A DNA stretch of 64,000 nucleotides from Streptomyces lichenis (GCF_023218175.1 NZ_JALPTH010000006.1:186001-250000), one strand, 5' to 3'; counted from the stretch's first letter, positions 9,490 through 18,453 are shown. Made by a program: numbers and translations. The notes: generated by a model not told the origin, from the letters alone.

Positions 9490-9927
9490 TCAGTGCGCCG
9501 GGGGCGTCTCGGCCGAGGTGACCAGCTCGGTCAGCACGCCGTGGCAGTCCTTCGGGTGCAGGAAGGTGATCCGCGAGCCCATCGAGCCGATCCGCGGCTC
9601 CTCGTAGAGCACCCGCACGCCCTTGCCCCGGATGGCCTCCGCGTCCCCGTCCACGTCCGCGGTGCCGAAGGCGATGTGGTGCACCCCCTCGCCGTTCTTG
9701 GCGAGCCACTTGCCCACCGCGGAGTCCTCCCGGGTCGGCTCCAGCAGCTGGAGGTAGGACGCCCCGCCGTCGTCCGTGCCGTTGATCCTGAGCATGGCCT
9801 CGCGGACCCCCTGCTCCTCGTTGACCTCGGTGTGGAACACCTCGAAGCCGTAGGTGGCACGGTAGAACTCGACGGTGGCGTCGAGGTCCCGGCAGGCGAT
9901 CCCGATGTGGTCGATTCGCGTCAGCAT
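9490..9927 (-). CDS. mce: Methylmalonyl-CoA epimerase
   Basis: VOC-fold metalloenzyme that interconverts (2R)- and (2S)-methylmalonyl-CoA, linking propionyl-CoA carboxylation, methylmalonyl-CoA mutase and polyketide extender supply. From ATG 9927 the protein is 145 aa, the usual size. Metal ligands of the family can be placed at H7 (DHIGIA), Q60 (YLQLLEP), H84 (VHHIAFG) and E134 (LTELV); the spacings 7-60 and 84-134 match those of the Propionibacterium enzyme. An in-frame codon at 9978 would add 17 Arg/Ala residues without homology sense. It is divergent from the thiolase and sits in an acyl-CoA block with meaB. Confidence 0.93.
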   Translation of the reverse strand: MLTRIDHIGIACRDLDATVEFYRATYGFEVFHTEVNEEQGVREAMLRINGTDDGGASYLQLLEPTREDSAVGKWLAKNGEGVHHIAFGTADVDGDAEAIRGKGVRVLYEEPRIGSMGSRITFLHPKDCHGVLTELVTSAETPPAH

Positions 9928-10064
9928 GGCACCCAGTGCAGCGCGCGCGGGATGGTTACGCAACGTGCGCGCCGTCACACCGACGGGGCGATGACCCGGG
10001 CGCGTACCGCTCAGTACATTGGCAGTAAACCCTCGTTCACTTCACACCCCAAGGGGTCCCGCCC

Positions 10065-11267
10065 ATGTCTGGAACGACCGGTACCACCTCCGTCATCGTC
10101 GCGGGCGCCCGTACGCCCATGGGCCGCCTCCTCGGCTCGCTGAAGTCCTTCTCCGGTGCCGACCTCGGCGGCTTCGCCATCAAGGCCGCGCTCGACCGGG
10201 CCGGTGTCACCGGCGAGCAGGTGCAGTACGTGATCATGGGCCAGGTCCTCCAGGCCGGCGCCGGCCAGATCCCCGCCCGCCAGGCCGCGGTCAAGGCCGG
10301 CATCCCGATGAACGTCCCGGCCCTCACCATCAACAAGGTCTGCCTCTCCGGCCTGGACGCCATCGCGCTGGCCGACCAGCTGATCCGCGCCGGCGAGTTC
10401 GACATCGTGGTGGCCGGCGGCCAGGAGTCCATGACCAACGCGCCCCACCTGCTCCCCGGCTCCCGCGAGGGCCACAAGTACGGCGCCATCCAGATGCTCG
10501 ACGCCATGGCGCACGACGGGCTCACCGACGCCTTCGAGAACATCGCGATGGGCGAGTCCACCGAGAAGCACAACACCCGCCTGGGCATCCAGCGCCCCGA
10601 GCAGGACGAGATCGCCGCGCTCTCCCACCAGCGCGCCGCCGCCGCCCAGAAGAACGGCGTCTTCGACGCGGAGATCGCCCCCGTGGAGATCCCCCAGCGC
10701 AAGGGCGACCCGGTCCTCTTCGCCAAGGACGAGGGCATCCGCGGCGACACCACCGCCGAGTCCCTCGGCAAGCTGCGCCCCGCCTTCACCAAGGACGGCA
10801 CCATCACCGCCGGCACCTCCTCGCAGATCTCCGACGGGGCCGCGGCGGTCGTCGTGATGAGCAAGGCCAAGGCCGAGGAGCTGGGGCTGGAGTGGCTCGC
10901 CGAGATCGGCGCGCACGGGAACGTGGCCGGCCCGGACAACTCGCTCCAGTCCCAGCCGTCCAACGCGATCCGGCACGCGGTGTCGAAGGAGGGCATCGGC
11001 GTCGAGGACCTCGACCTCATCGAGATCAACGAGGCGTTCGCGGCGGTGGCCGTGCAGTCCATGAAGGACCTCGGCGTCACCGCCGAGAAGGTCAACGTCA
11101 ACGGCGGCGCGATCGCGCTGGGCCACCCGATCGGGATGTCCGGCGCCCGGATCGTGCTCCACCTCGCCCTGGAGCTCCAGCGGCGCGGCGGCGGCACCGG
11201 GGCGGCGGCGCTGTGCGGTGGCGGCGGTCAGGGTGACGCGCTCATCGTCCGCGTCCCGGCGAAGTAG
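10065..11267 (+). CDS. Acetyl-CoA C-acetyltransferase (thiolase)
   Basis: 400-aa biosynthetic-type thiolase that condenses two acetyl-CoA to acetoacetyl-CoA or reverses this. Catalytic residues are visible: nucleophile C93 in [11 protein letters not shown]354 in [10 protein letters not shown], and C384 in the C-terminal CGGGGQGDA loop. ATG 10065 has AAGGGG 8 bases upstream. It is followed after 36 bases by meaB in the same direction, so the two are probably co-transcribed. In Streptomyces this enzyme feeds the ethylmalonyl-CoA route and polyketide precursors (context inference). Confidence 0.95.
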   Translation: MSGTTGTTSVIVAGARTPMGRLLGSLKSFSGADLGGFAIKAALDRAGVTGEQVQYVIMGQVLQAGAGQIPARQAAVKAGIPMNVPALTINKVCLSGLDAIALADQLIRAGEFDIVVAGGQESMTNAPHLLPGSREGHKYGAIQMLDAMAHDGLTDAFENIAMGESTEKHNTRLGIQRPEQDEIAALSHQRAAAAQKNGVFDAEIAPVEIPQRKGDPVLFAKDEGIRGDTTAESLGKLRPAFTKDGTITAGTSSQISDGAAAVVVMSKAKAEELGLEWLAEIGAHGNVAGPDNSLQSQPSNAIRHAVSKEGIGVEDLDLIEINEAFAAVAVQSMKDLGVTAEKVNVNGGAIALGHPIGMSGARIVLHLALELQRRGGGTGAAALCGGGGQGDALIVRVPAK

Positions 11268-11303
11268 CCCGCGGACGTTCGTCAGGTAAGGAGCGGTACG
11301 CAC

Positions 11304-12260
11304 ATGGTGGACGTCCCCCAGTTGGTCGCCCAGGCACGAGAGGGCCGGCCGCGGGCCGTGGCCCGGCTCATCTCGCTGGTGGAGGGCGCCTCCCCGCACC
11401 TGCGGGAGGTCATGGCCGCGCTGGCCCCGCTGGCGGGGGGTGCCTACGTCGTCGGGCTGACCGGCTCGCCCGGCGTCGGCAAGTCCACCACCACCTCGGC
11501 GCTGGTCTCCGCGTACCGCCGGATGGGGCGGCGGGTCGGCGTGCTCGCCGTCGACCCGTCCTCCCCGTTCAGCGGCGGCGCGCTGCTCGGCGACCGGGTC
11601 CGGATGTCGGACCACGCCTCCGACCCGGGCGTCTACATCCGCTCCATGGCCACCCGGGGCCACCTCGGCGGCCTGGCCTGGGCCGCCCCCCAGGCGATCC
11701 GCGTGCTGGACGCGGCGGGGTGCGATGTGGTCCTGGTGGAGACGGTCGGTGTCGGCCAGTCGGAGGTCGAGATCGCCTCCCAGGCCGACACCTCGGTGGT
11801 CCTGCTCGCCCCCGGGATGGGCGACGGCATCCAGGCGGCCAAGGCGGGCATCCTGGAGATCGGCGACGTGTACGTGGTCAACAAGGCCGACCGGGACGGG
11901 GCCGACGCGACGGCCCGGGAGCTGAACCACATGCTCGGCCTGGGCGAGGCGCGCGCCCCCGGCGACTGGCGGCCGCCCATCGTCAAGACGGTGGCGGCGC
12001 GGGGGGAGGGCGTCGACGAGGTGGTCGAGGCGCTGGAGAAGCACCGGGCCTGGATGGAGGAGCGCTCGGTCCTCGCGGCGCGCCGCCGTGCGCGGGCGGC
12101 GCGCGAGGTGGAGACCATCGCGGTCACCGCGCTGCGGTCGCGGATCGAGGATCTTCGGGGGGACCAGCGGCTGTCGGCTCTGGCGGAGCGGATTGTGGCG
12201 GGGGAGCTGGATCCTTATGCGGCGGCGGACACGTTGGTGTCTGGTCTGACGGGTTCGTAG
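11304..12260 (+). CDS. meaB: MeaB-type GTPase, methylmalonyl-CoA mutase chaperone
   Basis: G3E-family GTPase (318 aa) that protects and reloads adenosylcobalamin in acyl-CoA mutases. P-loop GSPGVGKSTTTSAL at about 52-65, a Mg-binding DPSSPFSGGALLGDRVRM segment typical of MeaB/ArgK, switch region ETVGVGQSE, and base-specificity motif NKAD are all present. Start ATG has GGTAAGGAGCGG before it. It follows the thiolase and lies in a block with the epimerase. The mutase it would serve is either methylmalonyl-CoA mutase elsewhere or the IcmA at 23763. A strong hairpin terminates it. Confidence 0.95.
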   Translation: MVDVPQLVAQAREGRPRAVARLISLVEGASPHLREVMAALAPLAGGAYVVGLTGSPGVGKSTTTSALVSAYRRMGRRVGVLAVDPSSPFSGGALLGDRVRMSDHASDPGVYIRSMATRGHLGGLAWAAPQAIRVLDAAGCDVVLVETVGVGQSEVEIASQADTSVVLLAPGMGDGIQAAKAGILEIGDVYVVNKADRDGADATARELNHMLGLGEARAPGDWRPPIVKTVAARGEGVDEVVEALEKHRAWMEERSVLAARRRARAAREVETIAVTALRSRIEDLRGDQRLSALAERIVAGELDPYAAADTLVSGLTGS

Positions 12261-12281
12261 CCGGGGGGCTCCGCCCCCCGG
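12261..12281 (+). terminator. Terminator hairpin after meaB
   Basis: Perfect 9-bp stem CCGGGGGGC / GCCCCCCGG with a TCC loop, starting at the base after the meaB stop codon, followed by GCCCCCTTTC. Confidence 0.75.
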
Positions 12282-12706
12282 GCCCCCTTTCGCCGGCACC
12301 GGCGGTGTTCGGCTGCCCGGTCGGTCCGCTGCCGTGGGGGCGTTTGCGCCGCCGGTGGCTGGGCGCGCGTTCGGTGGTCTCGCTGACGCGGTTGGGTCTG
12401 TTGTGGTTGCGGTCCGGTGGCCATGTCCAGGCCCGGTGGTCGGGTCCGCTCTGCGGTGGGTGGGGGCGTGGGCACTCCGGGCTCACGTGCTCGCCGCTCG
12501 CGCTTACCGTTCGACGGTCAATCTCACCGCCTCATTACGCTCGGCGGCTGCGCGCGCGACCCTGCGTACCCCCACCCGACCGGCGGCGCACTGACCGATT
12601 CGCCGTGGCTGATGCCTCCCCGGACCGAAGGCCCTGACCGGTTCGTACGGACCCCTCCCGCACGGGCCCTGCCGGGCCGGCGGCCCATGGCCTCCCGGGC
12701 CGAGGG
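12282..12706. other. Intergenic stretch with no recognised gene
   Basis: About 425 bases between the meaB terminator and the PepSY gene terminator. Open frames exist on both strands but their translations are Arg/Pro/Ala-rich, without a supported start or a familiar motif. I see no promoter-like or repeat signal that stands out. Confidence 0.6.
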
Positions 12707-12744
12707 CGCCTACCCGCCGGACGTCGCCGCCCGGCGGGTAGGCG
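12707..12744 (-). terminator. Terminator hairpin of the PepSY gene
   Basis: Perfect 14-bp stem CGCCTACCCGCCGG / CCGGCGGGTAGGCG with a 10-base loop, 7 bases beyond the stop codon of the leftward PepSY gene. Confidence 0.75.
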
Positions 12745-12751
12745 GATGACC

Positions 12752-13078
12752 TCAGTCGTTGTCGTTGGCGTCGTCCGCGTCGGCCTTGTCCTGGGTGGCC
12801 TTGGCGGTGGTCGCGTCTACGGTCCAGTCCTGGACCTTGCCGTCCTTGAGGAGCTCGACGTCCCAGGCCTGCTTGCCGCCGTCGTCGTCCAGGTCGAGGG
12901 AGACCACCTGGCCGCGGTCGGCGACGGCCTTGAGGGCCTGCTCGGCGGTCACCTTGGGGGCGGACTGCGCGGTCTTCGCCGGGCCCTGGTCGGCCCCGTC
13001 GGCGACGGCGAACGCGGTGGCGGTGCCGCCGGCGAGGAGGGCGGCGGTGACCGTGGCGATGACGAGGTTGCGCTTCAT
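12752..13078 (-). CDS. Secreted PepSY-domain protein
   Basis: 108-aa exported protein. ATG 13078 has GGAGG upstream and opens a signal peptide (MKRNLVIATVTAALLAGG followed by an Ala-rich cleavage region ending AFA). The mature part contains one PepSY domain: VTAEQALKAVADRGQVVSLDL then WDVELLKDGKVQDWTVDA. It ends in an Asp/Asn-rich tail. PepSY domains are thought to inhibit or regulate proteases or act as sensors in the wall (family knowledge). It is divergent from an OmpR-type two-component system, with three direct repeats in the shared promoter region, so it is probably its target. Confidence 0.88.
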   Translation of the reverse strand: MKRNLVIATVTAALLAGGTATAFAVADGADQGPAKTAQSAPKVTAEQALKAVADRGQVVSLDLDDDGGKQAWDVELLKDGKVQDWTVDATTAKATQDKADADDANDND

Positions 13079-13136
13079 GGGGTGGACCTCCGTGAGGGTT
13101 GGGCTTTCCAGGTACGGATCCACCGTGCGACGTGGC

Positions 13137-13164
13137 GGCTGAACGCAGGCTGAAGGCGGCTGAA
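13137..13164. promoter_or_regulatory. Three direct repeats GGCTGAA, candidate response-regulator box
   Basis: GGCTGAA occurs at 13137-13143, 13148-13154 and 13158-13164, with 11- and 10-base spacing, i.e. one helical turn. This is the typical layout of OmpR/PhoB-family binding sites. It lies between the divergent PepSY gene (start 13078) and the response regulator gene (start 13200), so it may control both. Confidence 0.6.
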
Positions 13165-13199
13165 GGGCGCTTCAGGTTCCGTTTGGGAACCTGTTACCC

Positions 13200-13859
13200 A
13201 TGCGTCTGTTGATCGTGGAGGACGAGAAGCGGCTGGCCCTGTCGTTGGCGGCGGGATTGCGGGCCGAGGGGTTCGCGGTGGATGTGGTGCACGACGGGCT
13301 GGAGGGGCTGCACCGGGCCGGGAGTGAGCCGTACGACCTGGTGGTGCTGGACATCATGCTGCCGGGGATGAACGGCTACCGGGTGTGCGGGGCGCTGCGG
13401 GCGGCCGGGAACGACGTGCCGATCCTGATGCTGACGGCGAAGGACGGGGAGTACGACGAGGCCGAGGGGCTGGATACCGGGGCGGACGACTATCTGACCA
13501 AGCCGTTCAGCTATGTGGTGCTGCTGGCGCGGGTGCGGGCGCTGCTGCGGAGGAGGGGGCGGGCGGCGTCGCCGGTGCTGACGGCGGGAGAGCTGACGGT
13601 GGACACCGCGGCGCGGCGGGTGCGGTTGGGGGAGGAGGAGGTGGGGTTGACGGCCAAGGAGTTCGCGGTGTTGGAGCAGTTGGTGACGAGGAGGGGCGAG
13701 GTGGTGTCGAAGGGGGAGATTCTGGAGCACGTCTGGGACTTCGCTTATGAGGGGGACCCGAACATCGTGGAGGTGTATGTGAGCGCGCTGAGAAGGAAGT
13801 TGGGGGCGGGGATCATTCGGACGGTGCGTGGGGCGGGTTATCGGCTGGGGGAGCGGTGA
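13200..13859 (+). CDS. OmpR-family response regulator
   Basis: 219-aa DNA-binding response regulator. The receiver domain has the acidic pair ED at 7-8, phospho-acceptor D51 (VVLDIMLPG) and the KPF motif. The C-terminal winged helix (about 125-219) ends in RTVRGAGYRLG. Its stop overlaps the kinase start (GTGA), so the pair is coupled. It probably binds the GGCTGAA repeats just upstream and controls itself and the divergent PepSY gene (inference). Signal unknown. Confidence 0.93.
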   Translation: MRLLIVEDEKRLALSLAAGLRAEGFAVDVVHDGLEGLHRAGSEPYDLVVLDIMLPGMNGYRVCGALRAAGNDVPILMLTAKDGEYDEAEGLDTGADDYLTKPFSYVVLLARVRALLRRRGRAASPVLTAGELTVDTAARRVRLGEEEVGLTAKEFAVLEQLVTRRGEVVSKGEILEHVWDFAYEGDPNIVEVYVSALRRKLGAGIIRTVRGAGYRLGER

Positions 13860-15238
13860 GGCTGCTGAGGTCGGTTCGGGCCAGGACGTCGCTGGGGGCG
13901 ACGCTGGTGGTGGCGCTGGCGTTGGCGGTGGCGGGGGTGGCGCTGCTGGCGGTGCTGCGGGGGAGCCTGGCGAGTCAGGCGGAGTTGCAGGCCAATGTGA
14001 CGGCGCGGTCGGTGGCCGTGCAGGTGGCGGCGGGGACGCCGTTCGGGGAGCTGGATCTGCCGGACGAGGCGGAGGAGCATCCGGTGCAGGTGGTGTCGGA
14101 CGGCCGGGTGGTCGCCCTGGGGGAGGGCATCGAGGCGATCGAGGGGGCGGGGAGCCGGTCGGTGCGGGTGGTGCCGGTGGGGCCGGTGGAGGAGGGGGAT
14201 GGGGGTGGTGGGGTTTCGGAGGATGTCCGGTATTCGACGGGGGAGGTGACGGTGGAGGGGGAGCGGGAGGCTTATCGGTTCGCGGCGGTGGAGGTCAAGG
14301 CGGGGGACGGCCGGGAGGCCACCGTGTACGCGGGGTCGGCGGTGCAGGCGGCGGCGGTGTCGGGGGTGCGTACGGCGATGCTGGCGGCGCTGCCCGCGCT
14401 GCTGGTGGTGGTGGCGGGGACGACCTGGCTGGTGACCCGGCGGGCGCTGGCGCCGGTGGAGGGGATCCGGCGGGAGATGGCGGCGGTCACGGCGTCGGCG
14501 GATCTGTCGCGGCGGGTGCCGGAGCCGGGGACGCATGACGAGGTGGCGCGGCTGGCGCGGACGACCAACGAGACGCTGGCGGCGCTGGAGGCCTCGGTGG
14601 AGCGGCAGCGGCGGTTCGTGGCGGACGCCTCGCATGAGTTGCGGAGCCCGATCGCCTCGCTGCGGACGCAGTTGGAGGTGGGGGCGGCCCATCCGGCGCT
14701 GCTGGACCTGCCGGGGGCGGTGGAGGACACCGTACGGCTGCAGGGGCTGGCGGCGGACCTGCTGCTGCTGGCGCGGCTGGACGCGGGGGAGCGGCCGGGG
14801 CAGGCGCGGGTGGATCTGGCGGCGCTGGTGCGGGCCGAGGTGGCGCAGCGGTCGGGGGACCGGGTGCCGGTGCGGGTGGCGGCCGAGGGGGCCGCGGAGG
14901 TGAGCGGGTCGCGGGCGCAGTTGGTGCGGGTGCTGGGGAATCTGCTGGACAACGCGCAGCGGCATGCGGAGGGGGAGGTCGCGGTGGAGGTCCGGCGGGA
15001 CGGCGGTGAGGTGCTGCTCGCGGTCGCGGACGACGGGGCGGGGGTGCCGGAGGCTGAGCGGGAGCGGATCTTCGAGCGGTTCGTGCGGCTGGACGACGCG
15101 CGCAGCCGGGACGAGGGCGGGGCGGGCCTGGGGCTGGCCATCGCCCGGGATGTGGCGGCCCGGCACGGCGGGACCCTGCGCGCCGCCCGGTCCCCCTCGG
15201 GCGGCGCGCGGTTCGAGCTGCGGCTGCCGGCGGTCTAG
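13856..15238 (+). CDS. Sensor histidine kinase, HAMP/HisKA type
   Basis: 460-aa membrane kinase partner of the regulator at 13200. The first transmembrane helix lies at about 12-35 (LVVALALAVAGVALLAVL), an extracytoplasmic loop runs to about 165, and a second helix is TAMLAALPALLVVVAGTTWL. HAMP follows, then the H-box VADASHELRSPIASL with H260, N-box LLDNAQRHAE, and G-boxes DDGAGVPE and GAGLGLAIA. GTG start overlaps the regulator stop by 4 bases. Its stop overlaps the end of the converging MarR gene by 4 bases (15235-15238). Confidence 0.93.
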   Translation: MRLLRSVRARTSLGATLVVALALAVAGVALLAVLRGSLASQAELQANVTARSVAVQVAAGTPFGELDLPDEAEEHPVQVVSDGRVVALGEGIEAIEGAGSRSVRVVPVGPVEEGDGGGGVSEDVRYSTGEVTVEGEREAYRFAAVEVKAGDGREATVYAGSAVQAAAVSGVRTAMLAALPALLVVVAGTTWLVTRRALAPVEGIRREMAAVTASADLSRRVPEPGTHDEVARLARTTNETLAALEASVERQRRFVADASHELRSPIASLRTQLEVGAAHPALLDLPGAVEDTVRLQGLAADLLLLARLDAGERPGQARVDLAALVRAEVAQRSGDRVPVRVAAEGAAEVSGSRAQLVRVLGNLLDNAQRHAEGEVAVEVRRDGGEVLLAVADDGAGVPEAERERIFERFVRLDDARSRDEGGAGLGLAIARDVAARHGGTLRAARSPSGGARFELRLPAV

Positions 15239-15711
15239 GGCTTGCCGCGCAGTCCGCGCAGGCGTTCGGCGATGGGCTTGAGCGACTGGTGGAGGTGGTC
15301 CAGGTCCTCGGGGGTGAGCCGGTCGATGAGGTGGCTGCGGACCGACTCGACGTGGTGCGGGGCGACCTTGCGCATGGTCTCCATGCCCGGGTCGGTGAGG
15401 ACGGCGTAGAGCCCGCGCCGGTCGGACTCGCAGTTCTCCCGGCGGACCAGGCCCGCGTTCTCCATGCGGGTGATCTGGTGGGAGAGGCGGCTCTTGGACT
15501 GGAGGGTGACGGAGGCGAGGTCGCTCATCCGCAGGCGCCGGTCGGGCGCCTCGGAGAGGTTGACCAGGATCTCGTAGTCGTTGATGGTCAGCCCGAACGG
15601 CTGGAGGTCCTTCTCCAGCTGGTAGTTCAGCAGCCTGCCCACGTCCAGGTAGGTGCGCCAGGCGCACTGCTCGGCATCGGTCAGCCAGGGGGTGGCCGTC
15701 TCGGTCTCCAT
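15235..15711 (-). CDS. MarR-family transcriptional regulator
   Basis: 158-aa winged-helix regulator. The HTH core is LRMSDLASVTLQSKSRLSHQ, followed by the wing ENAGLVRRENCESDRRGLYA, both typical of MarR. An unusually AT-rich stretch at about 15718-15747, just upstream of the start, is the likely promoter/operator and suggests autoregulation. No effector or target can be named. It converges on the sensor kinase gene with a 4-base overlap. The neighbour downstream of its promoter is the end of the AIM24 operon, so no adjacent target is obvious. Confidence 0.9.
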   Translation of the reverse strand: METETATPWLTDAEQCAWRTYLDVGRLLNYQLEKDLQPFGLTINDYEILVNLSEAPDRRLRMSDLASVTLQSKSRLSHQITRMENAGLVRRENCESDRRGLYAVLTDPGMETMRKVAPHHVESVRSHLIDRLTPEDLDHLHQSLKPIAERLRGLRGKP

Positions 15712-15843
15712 GGATGGATTCTACCTAAGAAGTTGAATAGTGAACAATGGGGCGGGGTGGTGCGGTCGGTGACGTCGAACCCGTCCTCGGTGCCCGGATA
15801 AAGGCGCAGGCGTTCGAGGGCGTCACCCTCCGCAGACTACCGT

Positions 15844-16626
15844 TCACAGGCCGAAGCGGCGCTGGAGGTCTCCCAGCTGGCCGGGAAGGCGCGGCATGGA
15901 CTGCTGGCCGTGGCCGGATCCGGGCCCGGGGTGCGCGCCGGGGACGCCGGCCTCGTGCGGGGTGGCTCCGGTCGCCAGCTCGGGCATCAGCTGTTCGGTG
16001 GACTGGAGCAGTACGGTGCCGGCGCCGGTGAAGTCGAACTGGTGCTCCTCGCCGGACGCCCCGCCCAGCCCGGTCAGCGCCCGTACGCCGCCCATGATCC
16101 CGGTCATATAGCCGTGGTCGTAGTGGTGGCAGGGGGAGGGGCAGTCGGCCCAGCCGACGAGGGCCTGGGGGTCCACCCGCAGCGGCGGTTCCATGAAGAC
16201 CACCGGGCCGTTGGAGGCCGCCACGAACTTCCCGGTGCCGATGAGGGTGAGGAAGCCGGGGACGATGGACTGCTTCAGGGCCAGGGACGGCTGGTACGCG
16301 AGGAGGTTGCCGGCCCGGATGGTCAGATTGCCCTCGTCCAGGTCGAAGCTGTTGACGTCGAAGGCCCGGTCCGCCAGCAGCATCTTGCCGCTGCCCTCGG
16401 CCACCACCCAGTCGCTCGCGTGGAGGGGTGAGTGGAAGCTGGTGCGGAGCAGGCGGTCGAGGCGTCCGTGGCCCAGGCCGTTGAACTCGATCGACCCGTA
16501 GTAGGCGATCATCTTGCCCTTCTGCAGGAACCACTGGGAGCCCTTCAGCTCCACGCAGAAGGTGTACGGATTGACGTTGTCGTCGGCCGGCAGCGTCATC
16601 GGGTCCCACATCGCGGGCGTGCTCAC
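15844..16626 (-). CDS. AIM24 family protein (third of three)
   Basis: 260-aa AIM24/TIGR00266-type protein of unknown biochemical function; the family has a double-psi beta-sandwich-like fold named after a yeast mitochondrial biogenesis protein. GTG start (16626-16624) overlaps the stop of the middle gene as GTGA. The protein shows the family pattern of beta-rich segments (GTGKFVAASNGPVVFMEP, then VDPQALVGW). The insert DCPSPCHHYDHGYMTG is characteristic of this subtype. The last ~25 residues are Gly/His/Pro-rich. It is the longest of the three paralogues. Role unknown; often described as near membrane or tellurium-resistance functions, which is not shown here. Confidence 0.85.
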   Translation of the reverse strand: MSTPAMWDPMTLPADDNVNPYTFCVELKGSQWFLQKGKMIAYYGSIEFNGLGHGRLDRLLRTSFHSPLHASDWVVAEGSGKMLLADRAFDVNSFDLDEGNLTIRAGNLLAYQPSLALKQSIVPGFLTLIGTGKFVAASNGPVVFMEPPLRVDPQALVGWADCPSPCHHYDHGYMTGIMGGVRALTGLGGASGEEHQFDFTGAGTVLLQSTEQLMPELATGATPHEAGVPGAHPGPGSGHGQQSMPRLPGQLGDLQRRFGL

Positions 16627-17273
16627 AGCTTCTCCTCCGACGCCTGGACGTACACCGCACCACTGCCGCTCAGCTCCAGCTGGAACGCCTCGCCCGAGCC
16701 GCGCCCCACCATGTCCCGCCAGCCCAGCGCGGTGGAGAGCTTGTTCCGTACGTCGCCGTGGTGCGCGACATAGGCCTGCGGGTCCACATGCACCGGGCGG
16801 TCCGGGGTGATCGGCAGCCGGATCACCCCGCCGTGCGCCATCACCGCGACCGCGCCCTGGCCCTGGAGGGAGGTGGTGAACAGCCCCTGCCCGGACACCT
16901 GGCCGCGGACCATGCCCATCACCCCGCCCTGCGAGCCCAGGAAGACGGTGCCCTGGCGCAGGGTGCCGTCGAAGGCGAGCAGCCGGTCCGCCTCCACGTA
17001 GAGGGTGTCCCCGGTCAGCTCGATGACCTGGACATGGTGGCCGCCGTGGCCGAAGAGGACGGTGCCGCTGCCCTCCACGGTCATCAGCGGGGTGTCCTCG
17101 CCGGCCGCGCGCCGGCCGATCATCGACATCAGCCCGCCCTGGCCGCCGGCCAGGTTCGGGGTGAAGGAGACCTCGCCGCGGTAGGCGAGCATCGCCCCGC
17201 GCTGGCTGAACATCCGCTGCCCGGGCGAGACGACCGCCTCGACCATCTTGGAGTTGATCTCGCGGAACGGCAT
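16623..17273 (-). CDS. AIM24 family protein (second of three)
   Basis: 216-aa AIM24 paralogue. It begins MPFREINSKMVEAVVSPGQR, and carries repeated beta motifs (GQGLFTTSLQGQGAVAVMAHG, VDPQAYVAHHGDVRNKLST) that match the first gene closely (NGLFTTTLEGTGQAAIM, VDPGAYVAHQGNLRQSF). The ATG shares one base with the stop of the upstream gene (TGATG) and its own stop overlaps the next start by 4 bases. This tight packing predicts equal production of the three proteins and perhaps a hetero-oligomer (inference). Confidence 0.87.
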   Translation of the reverse strand: MPFREINSKMVEAVVSPGQRMFSQRGAMLAYRGEVSFTPNLAGGQGGLMSMIGRRAAGEDTPLMTVEGSGTVLFGHGGHHVQVIELTGDTLYVEADRLLAFDGTLRQGTVFLGSQGGVMGMVRGQVSGQGLFTTSLQGQGAVAVMAHGGVIRLPITPDRPVHVDPQAYVAHHGDVRNKLSTALGWRDMVGRGSGEAFQLELSGSGAVYVQASEEKL

Positions 17274-17905
17274 CAGACGTCCCCTCCGACGGTGTTGCGC
17301 TCACTGGGCTGGACGTAGACCAGTCCGTCGCCCTCGAAGCGGATCTGGAACGCCTCGCCGCCGCCCTCGCCGAGCAGGGTGCGGAAGGTCACACCGGACT
17401 GGAAGGACTGCCGGAGGTTGCCCTGATGGGCGACGTACGCCCCGGGGTCGACCGAGAGCGGGTACTGCGGGGTCACCCGGAGCACCACCGCCGGGCCGTC
17501 CGACATGATCGCCGCCTGGCCGGTGCCCTCCAGGGTGGTGGTGAACAGGCCGTTCCCGCTGGCCCCGCCGCGCAGCCCGGTGAAGCTGGTCCCGGTGCGC
17601 ACCCCGCCGTCGGTGCACAGCAGATTGCTGGCCTCCACGTACATCTTCTCGCCGCGCAGGCTGACCAGGTTGATCTCGGAGGCGCGGTCGGCGAAGAAGC
17701 AGGTGCCCTGGCCGGACACCTCCATGACCTCCATCTGCTCGCCGGTCAGCCGGCGGGTGACCACGCCGCGCAGCCCCTCGCCGCCACCGGTCGTCTTCTT
17801 GAACGCCATCCGGCCCTCGTAGGCCACCATCGAGCCGTTCTTGGCCTTGACGGTGTCCCCGGTGAGGTCGACGGCGAGCACTCTGCTGCCTTGCAGTCGG
17901 AACAT
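17273..17905 (-). CDS. AIM24 family protein (first of three)
   Basis: 210-aa AIM24 paralogue, first gene of the operon. I used ATG 17905 (MFRLQGSRVLAVDLTG); an in-frame GTG sits two codons earlier. No clear ribosome site is visible for either, so the mRNA may be leaderless or have a weak site. The sequence is beta-rich with the motif VKAKNGSMVAYEGRMAF and a C-terminal FQIRFEGDGLVYVQPSE that recurs in the second gene. The downstream gene starts on its stop codon. Function unknown. Confidence 0.87.
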   Translation of the reverse strand: MFRLQGSRVLAVDLTGDTVKAKNGSMVAYEGRMAFKKTTGGGEGLRGVVTRRLTGEQMEVMEVSGQGTCFFADRASEINLVSLRGEKMYVEASNLLCTDGGVRTGTSFTGLRGGASGNGLFTTTLEGTGQAAIMSDGPAVVLRVTPQYPLSVDPGAYVAHQGNLRQSFQSGVTFRTLLGEGGGEAFQIRFEGDGLVYVQPSERNTVGGDV

Positions 17906-18105
17906 TGCCACGGGAGGACGTTAACCGGAGATCCCGGGCGCGAACAGGGGCGAGCGGGGTGAGGGCGGCGATGGCCGGGACCCCGGTCAAGGGCGGGCAA
18001 AGGGGGCTGCCACAATGGGCCGGACGCTTGTGCGCCGATTCACAAGATCGGTCGTGCGCGCACAGGTGCGTCCTTTGCCCGTTCCGACGTCGAAGGTGCC
18101 TCACC

Positions 18106-18453
18106 GTGGACATCAAGACCGCCGCCTCCCTCCACCGTCTCCGGCTCGTCTCCGCCCCGGAGGCCGTCTCCTTCCTGCTGCTGCTCGTCTGCTCGGTGCT
18201 GAAGCGCACGACGGAGTTCAACGCCGTACCGGTCATGGGCATGATCCACGGGGTGCTGTTCGTGCTGTACGTGCTGTTCTGGCTGGACGCCTGGAACCGC
18301 ACCAAGTGGGACTTCAAGATCGCGGCGCTCTACTTCGTCCTCTCCGTGCTGCCGTTCGGCGGCTTCTACGCCGAGCGCCGCCTGAAGCGGGAGGCGCAGG
18401 ACGCCGTCATCGCCTCCCGGGCCCGCCGCGAGGGCACGGTGAACGCCGCATGA
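18106..18453 (+). CDS. DUF3817 integral membrane protein
   Basis: 115-aa membrane protein with three or four hydrophobic segments. GTG 18106 gives [20 protein letters not shown] with GAAGGTG upstream. Conserved family features are the [13 protein letters not shown] segment, the central [14 protein letters not shown] helix with a His, and a charged C-terminal tail. Function unknown; a second member lies at 23351. Its stop overlaps the next gene start in ATGA. Confidence 0.85.
   Translation: MDIKTAASLHRLRLVSAPEAVSFLLLLVCSVLKRTTEFNAVPVMGMIHGVLFVLYVLFWLDAWNRTKWDFKIAALYFVLSVLPFGGFYAERRLKREAQDAVIASRARREGTVNAA

Noticed and set aside
12334..12594. Possible small genes in the gap after meaB
   Set aside because: No ribosome site, no conserved motif, and mutually overlapping frames on both strands.
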